From Mesostigma viride (Eukaryota; Streptophyta; Mesostigmatophyceae; Mesostigmatales; Mesostigmataceae): a DNA stretch of 21,598 nt. Each line of letters begins with the position of its first letter. Position 1 is the first letter of the stretch. The translations under genes and the position numbers were made by a program. Below, one piece after another: positions 1 through 17,400 of the stretch. The notes under the pieces are model-generated. The model did no database searches, was not told the origin of the DNA, and was given only the letters and a program-made list of their open reading frames with translations. The stretch covers positions 2,944,779-2,966,376 of the forward strand of contig RPFO01000312.1 in NCBI GenBank assembly GCA_009746045.1. The letters are read 5' to 3'.

Positions 1-6949
<6,949 letters not shown>

Positions 6950-8261
6950 CTTACGCGAGGTGTTTGCCTAGGCAAAATCACCAGGGAAAACATGCAGAAG
7001 TCGAAGCAATTGAGGCTGGCCTACATGCAGCACTCGCTGACTACAGGTGAACCATTTAGTTGGAACATATGAGCTGGTTTCAGTTACATTCGCCCAGAAA
7101 GGAGGTAATTGCCCTCGTGCCTCCATGCCCTCGTGCGGGCCACGACGTCCGAGATTCCAGGCATCTTTGAGGGCATCTGGTCGCCAGTCGTGTCAGGCAA
7201 ATCCCTCGCACGTGCGCGGAGCCACGTGTCCTTAAAAATGTTTAGCCAAGTGTCTTTTGTTTCAGCCTTTCCGGCAGTCTCAGGCAATTTGGCGCGACCG
7301 TAGCGCGGAGTACCCAATGTGCTTGTCGGTACTTGTCAAGAACGTACACGTCACAGTACCTTAGTACCATGGGCCTAGTGCAACTATGTAATATCGCTGG
7401 CAATGACCGGCGTGGGATCCAACTGAACTGCACTGAACATAAAAGCCACTTGTCAGGAGCATTTTTTTGTGGATGCTTCGAGAGCTGCGCCTGGTTCACT
7501 TTTGGGATCTCATGTGCGCGGAGCACGACGACGGCAGGCCGTACCGGAGCCGGGAGGAGAAAAGAATCTTGTGTGGGCGGTTCCGCTTACGGCACTGTAG
7601 ATAGCAGCTGATGGGAACATGCAGAAAACTTAGGACCGCTAGCCCCTGCGCGGGTTTGAAAAGAATCTTGTCGCACAGCCTTTGAGTTGAGGGGCGCGAA
7701 GGAAGAGTGGACAGTACTAGACTACTAGGTAGTAGACACTCGGGCGCACACGTCAACCAAGCGACGTGAGCGCCAAGCGACGTGACCGCCAGTTATAGAT
7801 CGACCTGGATCCTGCCAAGGTGGACGCTGACGGAAGCACTGGGCCGGGGGGAATAAAACGATACGCTTGTAGATGCGCCCGCTCAGCTCAACCAGGATCC
7901 AGCGAGGCAGCCGGCCGCAGGGCACCACGAGACGGCGCCCGGCGCCCGTTGTGTTCGCAACGCTGTACGGTGGTCTGTTGCTGCAGCCTCGGAGCGACCA
8001 CTTCGCACTGGACTCCAGCAATTATTACATTACGTTCATGGCTTCTGCCTGTCAATGGCTTGCGCGTAAAACAAGTTGTACTTGAATATTTAAGCGAAAT
8101 GTCCATTTACCCTGTTTGGCAGTGGGAGGAACTATGAAATTATGGTTGTTATTATGAAGCATTGTTAGCAATGATGAAGCATTTGCACAAATCAAATTGA
8201 TACATGCAAGAATTGCACTCTTAACGTCGACCGTTTCCCGAGGGCGATCCGGAACGCCGAC
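6950..8261. promoter_or_regulatory. shared upstream region of the divergent VTC pair
   Basis: 1.3 kb separates the two start codons, so both promoters must lie here unless there are untranslated first exons. Visible elements are a pair of CACGTG palindromes (7209 and 7223), an AT-rich GAATATTTAAG about 170 bp before the paralog A start, and a 14-base direct repeat (GAAAAGAATCTTGT near 7558 and 7657). I see no clear TATA box for paralog B. Open frames inside are short and featureless. Confidence 0.6.
7209..7228. promoter_or_regulatory. two CACGTG palindromes 14 bp apart
   Basis: CACGTG occurs at 7209-7214 and again at 7223-7228, about 260 bp before the start codon of paralog B. CACGTG is the core bound by bHLH factors; yeast Pho4 uses it to induce VTC genes in low phosphate. 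Use here is inference: the hexamer also occurs by chance elsewhere in the window. Confidence 0.4.
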
Positions 8262-8471
8262 ATGAAGTACGGCGAATTTTTGGAAGGATTGCGTGGGGAT
8301 TATCCCGAATGGACGCCATACCTCCCCGATTATTCAGCATTGAAAAGGCTTGTTTATGCTATTTCGGCTACAAATGCTACCATGACGGATGGCTCCCCCG
8401 CAAGCTCCGCTAGCTCGTTAGAGGGGAAGACAGTAAAATGGAGTGATTTTTTCCGGGAAATAGAATCCGAG
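8262..8471 (+). CDS. paralog A exon 1: start of SPX domain
   Basis: 70 codons, phase 0, strong donor GTAAGT. It encodes [28 protein letters not shown] and FFREIESE, the standard opening of SPX with Tyr and Lys of the ligand pocket. The start is fixed by alignment with paralog B and with SPX proteins, which begin with M-K-F/Y-G. Confidence 0.95.
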
Positions 8472-11400
8472 GTAAGTATGCTTGCTGATCAAATAGCTGT
8501 GCTGATTCTGTTTTTGATGATGGGCATCGTGGCATTGTATTATATTTCAAGCGTGGAAGCCTGTAGACTTTCGCGGAGTTAAGTAATTTGCAAGCTCTTG
8601 CTTGGCAACCTGCATGCTTGGCAGAAATATTTAGGAATGTGCACAGGATTGCCGGTATTTGCACGGATTCGCACGGATTGGCATGGCAGGCATGCTTTAC
8701 CGCGTGGGACGCAAGGCATTACTTCATGGCGTGGGCGCCTGCCTGTGTTGCAAACTGCGGGTGCCTGTTACGTGGGCAGATCGAGAAGAATGAGACCCAC
8801 GCGCTTGGCGCGCTCAAGGAGCTGAGAGCGCTAGTGAGGGACCTGATGAAAAGTTTGGAAGGGAAGGAACCTGAGGCACTCGCGGAGGCGGAGGAGCTCG
8901 TGCCCAGGCTGTCCAGCAGATGCTCATCGCTTGAGAAATTCGGTAATTGTTTTTCCGAGGATCTGTTTCTCTGTGCCACCATTGGATGCTGTATGTGATG
9001 AGGATTTTCGGCTCCTTGCCCCCTCAGCATCCTAAATCAATACAAACAGTGGCAACTCAACGAGTGAGTCTCACTTTGCATAGTTGGCTAGGTGCCCTGC
9101 TACCTTGTTCGTGGCTTTCAAGTACACCCCTAAGCTTTGCCCTACTTCTGCCAGCTTGGCTTCCTGGTTGCTTTGTGGCTCGTCATCGCTGTCAATGCTC
9201 GGTGACTCCTAGCATCATATCTCCTAGCAGTCTGGCGAAGGTCGCAACTTGCCGTACTCCCTGAGCATGCAATTTTTCTAGTCTCGCAGTATGTGTTAGA
9301 ATGCAAACACGGTGTTTGCCACATAGAATATGTACTGGATGATATTCCATTTGTACATGCGGTAGCACTTACAAATCCTCTCCCCCCCCACCCCTCCCTC
9401 CCTCCCCCCCCTCCCTCCCCCCCCTTAAATCCAACTGCATTACTGGCATTATCCCCCGTGCGCCTTTCTATCATAAGTCTGCCTTAAACACTCCTGGATT
9501 TTCTAGGGGATGCCTTCGCAAACGGTAACACACCATGTACATCATCCTCTGTCCAGCCACTGAACTATGCCTGCCATTTGGGTAAAGAGTTGGCATTGTC
9601 AGAGCAGAGTTGGCAGTAGCGGGACTGATTAGGCCATCCACCTGGCAGTGCCTCTATTTGCGCCTGTGTGCCTGCCGTGGGATGCTTCCCTCAGTGAACC
9701 CGTGCCATTTTCCGTATATCTTGTGTATGTCTGAACCGAGCAATTTGCTAGGGGGCTGCTCGCTTAACTTTCTGCTCCCTGCGTGTGGATCTGCATTCTG
9801 CACCCGATTAATGCTGGTTGGCAGATGAACACTTTGCCCTTGCCCACCGGAAAACTAGAATTGTCACTTAGAAAGCATATCAAGCATATCAATAAATAGC
9901 AGGAAGTGTTTCAGATAGAGCATTACGCTGTGCCACTGTACTCAAAACCAATAGAGTAATGCAGCGTTTCACCCCCTCTGGCGATCTTCCTGGGAGCGTG
10001 GGAGAGCTATCCGTCCTGGGCTCCTTTGCCAGTCTACGTGATTATTAGTCCGTCCTTGGCTCGTTTGCCTACCTTCCAGACGTGCCTGGTATCGTTTCTG
10101 GTTCTGTGCCCGCTTAGCATCCAGATCCCGCTCCCATCTTCAATTCAGCCTCTTCTTGCCTTCTGCCTGTACGATGTCTGAATATACTGCTGCCACCCCG
10201 TCCCTCACCCCCCCCAGTGAACGTGAGCTACACCACGTTCTACAAGATCCTCAAGAAGCACGACAAGCTGCTGCCCAATGTGCCCTGCCGCCAGTTCTAC
10301 ATGGCGCGTCTCAACCAACGCACGTGGCTGCGGCACCTGATGGAGACACAGGAGGAGCTCAAAGCAATCCAGGCCATGGCACACGGGGCCAATGTGAACG
10401 CACTGGGAGGAGAGGTGCGCCATGCCTGGTAGCACGGATGCTGTCATGGTGGCTTTACTGCAGTAAATAGTTGCTTAATTGTCATGTTCTAAATAACAGG
10501 TGATGCGCGCGAAAGTGGCTTTGGGAAGCTATAGGATGCCTTTTAGATTACATCATGTGGTCAATTAAATGGCGTGATCTCTCTCCTGGTTGAGCTGCTA
10601 TATATCACCTGTAGTAGTCTATTGCTTCAAGCCTATTGTTAGCCGCCCTACCTGATCAGAAGAGGTAGGTAGGGAAGCCAGGGTGCCTAGTCTTCTATAT
10701 TTTCCACTTGTAATGAATGGATGCACCTATAGTTGTGGCGGGGAGCTCTTGCTCCCCCCCCCCCCCCCCCCTTCCACCCCCCAAACACACTGCTCTCGCC
10801 TACCTAATGATGTACCCATCCCATCCCAACACAGCACGGTACAGCACAGCACAACACAGCACAGCACAGCACAGCACAGCACAGCACAGCACAGCACAGC
10901 ACAGCACAGCACAGCACAGCACAGCACAGCACAGCACAGCACAACACAACACAACACAACACAACACAGCACAACACAACACAGCACAACACAACACAAC
11001 ACAGCACAGCACAACACAACACAACACAACACAACACAACACAACACAGCTCAGCTCAGCACAGCACAGCACAGCACAACACAACACAACACAACACAAC
11101 ACAACACAGCACAACACAACACAACACAACACAGCACAGCACAACACAACACAGCACAGCACAGCACAACACAACACAACACAACACAACACAATACAAC
11201 ACAACACAACACAGCACAGCACAGCACAGCACAGCACAACACAACACAACACAACACAACACAACACAGCACAACACAGCACAACACAACACAACACAAC
11301 ATAACACAACACAACACAACACAACACAACACAACACAACACAACACAACACAACACAACACAACACAACACAACACAACACAACACAACACAACACAAC

Positions 11401-14400
11401 ATGACCAAATCCCTACCCATTCACCCGCCATCCTGCCCAGCCACCCACAGTTGTGAATGCGGGTATTCCTTGCTCTGATTTCTTTATACCTCTTGTGCAT
11501 TACCTCGTGGCCTTGTGCACACCCAAGCTACGCATCACCTTGAATAATGGTAGACATACCACCCCAACGCTCTAAGGGACGGTGCTAAGAAACCCTGTAA
11601 GTTCACCCCAAATATCCCTGAAACCACCACCCCCCAAAGCCTCACACCATCACCCTTCACATCCTCAAATATCCACTCTAAACATTACCACCCTCTACCA
11701 CCACCCTGTGCCGCCACCGTACACCGCAGGTGGCGTACCAGTCGTGCCGCTCCTATTGGGTGCATGATGATGACGTATCCCTGGTTAAGGCCGCGCTGTT
11801 GAAATACCTGGTGCCCGTAAAGGCGGGGCCGGAGCCGGATGTGCCCTTGCTGCCGAAGCGAGGTAACTACAAAGGGAAGGGGGGGGGGGGGGGGGGGGTG
11901 GCGGGCGGTAACTAATAATGATGCTAAACTTGATACAAAACTGACAACGATACTCAGGATGATGAAGGAATGGCATGGAAAAAAAATGTGATAACAGAAA
12001 TGTGCAGAGAAGCTTGCGCTAAAAGACATGGTGCAGCGAGGTAAGCTGCTGCCGCAACGAGAGATGAGTTTGGGAGAGGTGAGGCATGAGGCTGGAACTT
12101 GTGAGGCTCAGAGCGGCCGGGTGCTTAAAAAAAAAGAGGTGGTTGAGCGGAAAATGGTCGAGATAGGTTGTGTCGGTGGCGGATGCCATGGGGAAAGGGG
12201 TGGTAGACAGCGATGGATGATGGGATAGCGCAACAGGGATAGGTATCAAGGTGGCTGGACATGAAATGGAATGAAATGGACATGAAATGGTAGCCACGGG
12301 CTCGCAAGTCAACCCCTTGTTTATGCTAGATACACAAAAAAAGAATTGTCGGGAGTGTTGTAGGCGATGAGGTGGTCGAGGATTGGGATGAAGGCGGTAG
12401 CTGGGAGGTCTGTCGGGACTAGAATGAACGTGTTTTAGTTAGGTATGTCGGGATGGAGTTACAGTGCGGTGGCCAGTGAGGGAAGTGAGAATTGAATGGC
12501 AGGGGGGGGACATGAGAATGCCGAGCACGAGGAGAGTGGAACCTCACTCATTATGCAGCAACAAGGAAACGATATCACACTTTCCAAGTGGGGTAATCAC
12601 GAATGCACCAGGACACTGTTCGCCGTGATAATCAGAATGATCGCAATGTAGGATTAATGCTTGTATAATTTGCAAGGCACTGGATTTGCAAGTCAAGTCA
12701 GGGAGTCGGGGAAGGGGGGAAGAAGGTAGAGGGGGCATGGGAAAGGGGATGCCTTCCTCTTTGTCACCTTTTCACAAATCGCTTGCCCTCTCTCCCTCAC
12801 TGTGTGCTTCGTCTACAGACCTGCAAACGTCAGTTGTCAGCAGCGGTTGCATGAAGCTATCGCATTACCCCATCAACCCATTCTCCTTATCGATTCCTCA
12901 ACTCTTTCATTCTCATGTTCATCCTCTTTCATCTTTACTCCGTCAACCCGTTCAGTCTCTCCATGGTTTCCATATTGATGCATACTTGCTGAAGCAAGCT
13001 AAGCCATACGGCGTGTGGAACTACTGGGCGCCAACATCCCAGATTTTTGAACATGCTCCTAAACGGTGTTTCACTGTCCCTCTCTGTGGACTACTGCCCC
13101 ATGCACCAGGGGCTACTGTCTCTGTGGTCGTCGGCTCCGAATCCACCACCAGCGAACACCTGTCACTTGCTGACGACGACGATGGTGACTCGCTTCTCCA
13201 GAACGTGGTCTACCTGGACAACTACCGGCTGGAACTATACCACCACCGGCTGGAGCACTTGGCGGCCAAGTCGACGGGGTCAGGCCACCCGTTTGTGATC
13301 CGGCTTCGGTGGACAGGTGTCGAGAGCAAGGCGGTCACAGTAGAGCGCGTCACCTACGCGTCTGCGGACGCGGGGCAGAGTGGGGTGGGTAAAAAATGCC
13401 TTACCATCGATCCTGTATGCTATACTGTAGCATAGCATGTGCGGTGTGTGTAGTTACTGCTATGCAGTCAGGGTGGAGAGGGTCACATAGGCATCAGCGG
13501 TGCAGAGCGGGGTTTGAAGAAAGCCCTCCCATGGTAACTATATGTACCGTGTATGGTGTGTAGTAATAACTTTGCGTCCACGGTGGAGAGAGTCACTTAT
13601 GCATAGGCGGGGCAGAACGGGGTGGGTAGAAGCGAGCCCTACATATGTTCTGTGTGCAGTAACTACTTGCAGTCATCGCAGATTGCATCAGGTATGAATC
13701 AGTCGGGCAGAGAGGGGTGGGTGACCACTCGAAGATGCTATCACCTACTAAGATCCACTAATCATACTCTAACTACGGCCTGCCAAGGCAACCCCTTTTT
13801 TGCAATACTGAAGTGTATGTGGTGTTTGTAGGATAAGGTGGACTGGCATTGCACATGCATGTGTGGTCATCACATGGGGTCCGTGGCAGGTGGCATTATG
13901 TACGAATTGGCGGGTTAGAGATGAACTCTTTGATATGTATAGCAAAAGTGGTTCTCACCACTTTTATGATTTTTCCTATTCCCTCCCCGTCATTTGACCA
14001 CATTTTCCCAACGACTCACCTACCCGCCTCCCTCCCTCCCCTTCTACTCCCCCCTCTCCCCCCACACAGTCAATCCTCACATCACACCCCAACTTCCCTC
14101 CCTCCCTCCCTCCCTCCCTCCCTCCCTCCCTCCCTCCCTCCCTCCCTCCCTCCCTCCTCCCTCCCTCCCTCCTCCTCCCTCCCTCCCTCCCTCCCTCCCT
14201 CCCTCCCTCCCTCCCTCCCTCCTCCCTCCCTCCCTCCCTCCCTCCCTTCCTCCCTCCCTCCTCCCTCCCTCCCGCCCTCCCGCCCTCCCGCCCTCCCGCC
14301 CTCCCGCCCTCCCGCCCTCCCGCCCTCCGCCCTCCCGCCCTCCCGCCTCCCGCCCTCCCGCCCTCCCGCCCTCCCGCCCTCCGCCCTCCCTCCCGCACTC

Positions 14401-17400
14401 CCGCACTCCCGCACTCCCGCACTCCCGCACTCCCGCACTCCCTCCCCCCCCCCCCCTCCCCCCCCCCCCTCCCCCCCCCCTCCCTCCCCCCTCCCCCCCC
14501 CCCCCCCCTCCCCCCCCCATCCCTCCTCCCTCCTCCCTCCCCCTGTGCCTTCCTCCCCCCCCCTCCCTCCCTCCTTCCCTCCCTCCTTCCCTCCCTTCAC
14601 CCCCTCCCCCCTCCCTGCCTCCCTCCCCCCCCCCCCCCCCCCGCCCCCCTCCTCCGCCCAGCCCCCATCCCCCCGCGCGCGCGCTTGCGCGCACGGGCAC
14701 CTGTACGTACGTGCGTACGCACTTACATCCGCCCGCCCGCCCGTCCGTCCGTCTGTCCATCCATCCGTCCATCCCCTCATTTGTTCATCCTCACAAACAA
14801 ACACCGCCATCCCACCACAACCAGAACGTGATCGCGAAAATAGCTTCCAGCTGCAACACCCCGCTAAACTACCTGATTATTAATGCCCGCACCTTAAACC
14901 TGGCCCTTCTCCTTTCCTTACCGCCTCCTTACCCCATCTCCACAACCAGAACGTGACCGCGAGGGAAAACTTCCAGCTCCACCGCGAGCTGGTCCTCCCC
15001 TTCCTGCAAGGCCACATGATGCCTGAGGACATGCGGCTGCTGGCCGAGCTGCAGGGCAAACCGCCGCTCGAGGTGGGCGCCATCTGCGGCCTGTTTGATG
15101 GCATGACGCGCCAGGTGGACGCGAAGCAGCTCATCCCGATGACGCGTGCGCAGTTTTACCGGTCCTCGTTCGTGGGCAAGGAAGAGCCCAAGGTGAGCCT
15201 TTGAAGTGTTGGGTGTGACGGGCTGATAGAATAGCAAAAGCTTGCCTAGTTTGTTTTAGCGGTCCTCATTCATGGGCAAGGGGAAGCCCAAAGGAAAGCC
15301 ATGGTCGTACTAATGGGTTTCTTATTTTACTAAGACTGGTGGGTCTCTTTTTTTGCTAAAGGGGAGGTCTTTCTGATGGTTTTCTTATTTTTCTAAGACT
15401 AATGGATTTCTATTTTTGCTTAAGGAGAGGTCCTACCTGATGGGTTTCTGAGTGATCTTCTGATCTGTGATGTTCCGCTCGCGTTGCGTAGCAGATTAGT
15501 TCTATTGGTCCTTGGTGAGGTAAGCATACGTGTCTGATTTATCGACTTGTGGTGGTGTTGGATAGCTGAGTAGTTCAATCAGTCATTATCCGAGGGTCAA
15601 GGGGAGGCCAAGGTAAGCATTTGAAGCGGTCCATATGAAGAGCAGATGACTAGCAGACGCTTGTTTTAGCATTATATTCTTACCAATCACAATATGTGGG
15701 CAAAGCGGAGACCAGTGTAGTGGCCATATCTTGAAAGCTTGTTATGATTGATCCTAGCTTCGGCAGATGGCAGAGCAGTCCCACCAGTCATTTGCTTGTT
15801 TGGCAAGCAACCCCACACCCAGGGTAAGCATTTGCATTACTTGGTAATGAATAGAAATAGAAATAAATAGAAATACTATCAACCCACACCCCGCCTCCGC
15901 TACGCGCTCCGTTTTTTTTTTCCTCGTTGTTTTAGCGTCATCACCAGATACATGTGCAGCTCGTCACTCGCAAGCACCGTGCATCATAACCTGCTCACCC
16001 TGCTGCTGTTATGCACAACCCACCCTTCCCTCTCTGTCCCGCCCTCCTGGATCTCCCAAACTTCTCCCCCTCCCTGTCACCGTCACCAGATGCAAGTGCA
16101 GCTGGACACCAGCATCCTCATGCTCAAGGAGGCTCCCCTCTCGATGGCCAAGGATGGCCGGTGGTGCCGCGACCCGAGCGCGGACGTATCCCACAGCGAG
16201 CTGCACCGCTTCCCCCACGCCGTGCTCAGCCTGGTGCTGCCAGGTGGCGCACCCGGAGATGTGCTGCCGGACTGGGTGCAGGTACATTGTTTCGAAGCAT
16301 ATTATACATACGGTGTTGTGGACATCGTAGTACACAGAATGCTGCAGACAAGCTCCTTATCAGGGCATGCACCGCACTGGATGCAGGTACATGGTTATGA
16401 TTGTTTTTTACAATTACTCATAGTATGTTGCATGGATTCTTATGAAACGTCTAGTATATAGAGCAGGCAAGGTCCGTCTTCCGGCATAGGCTGGACTGGG
16501 TGCAGGTCAGCATCTCCTGTCCATCCATTACACGTTCATCCGTGGCTCTAGCACCAGGTGTTTTTCCCTAGGGTCCTAGTGCATTATGACTCTGGGGATG
16601 GATGCTGGGTTTGCAGGCAAGCTTTAACTAGCTGTAGAGGGCATGCGCTAAAATGGATCCATGTTAGGTATTACAAGGTATTGTGCTATTGTTTAGCTTT
16701 TCGGGCAAGGTTGGGAAACTGGATGTGTTGGACACAAGTGTCCAAGCAAGGCATTGCAAACTATGTCTGTAAACTAACGATACGTACATGCTAAGTTTTG
16801 ACATATCGTGTAATAGGCGTAGAGATACACCACTACTATGTATAGCAGGAGATAGACTGGGGTATATACAGCAGGAAATAGAGACCGATGGCCTGATTCA
16901 AACTGGGCTTCTCGACCTGGCACTCACAACACGTGTGTCCTATGCTTACGTCCCTATTGGGTGTACCAACAGGAGATGAAGGTTGGTGGCCTGGTTCAAA
17001 CTAGACCTCCCGATATGATGCTTACAACACGTGTGTCCTATGCTTACGTCCCTATTGGGTGTACCAACAGGAGATGAAGGGTGGTGGCCTAGTTCAAACT
17101 AGACGTCCCGATATGATGCTTACAACACGTGTGTCCTATGCTTACGTCCCTATTGGGTGTACCAACAGGAGATGAAGGTTGGTGGCCTGGTTCAAACTAG
17201 ACGTCCCGATATGATGCTTACAACATGTTTGTCCTATACTCGTTCTTGTATTGGGCCTAGCAGGGGGCTGGAATGCGACGACCTGATTCAAGACTCCTTG
17301 GCCTAATATCTTGTCGTCTGCTTACGTTCCACAAATACTTGTGCCTTGCAACTTTTGCTATTCAACCCTGTTTGTCCCATGCGTATCTTCCTGTCGGGCC

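Noticed and set aside
6950-8261. PSR1/PHR1-type P1BS site (GNATATNC) in the shared upstream region
   Set aside because: The ATAT occurrences I found by eye (near 7067, 7391 and 8088) do not fit the full pattern; GAATATTT near 8086 is one base off.
10683-11500. Open frames of 77-257 residues made of Thr/Gln/His/Asn/Ala or Cys/Leu/Val repeats
   Set aside because: A five-base repeat without stops is open in many frames. They lie within an intron of paralog A, with no non-repeat domain.
12686-13109. Extension of exon 5 of paralog A upstream through its open frame
   Set aside because: The frame is open and has other phase-1 acceptors, but nothing before about 13110 resembles paralog B or the VTC family, and a good acceptor exists at 13109.
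13849-14956. Pro/Ser/Leu-rich (344 and 320 residues) and Gly/Arg/Glu-rich frames, extensin-like at first glance
   Set aside because: They come entirely from the pyrimidine tract, are open in multiple frames, and sit in an intron.
16929-17222. 98 bp direct repeats as a possible CRISPR-like array
   Set aside because: There are no unique spacers; whole units are repeated, and each resembles the exon 8 splice junction in a eukaryotic intron.
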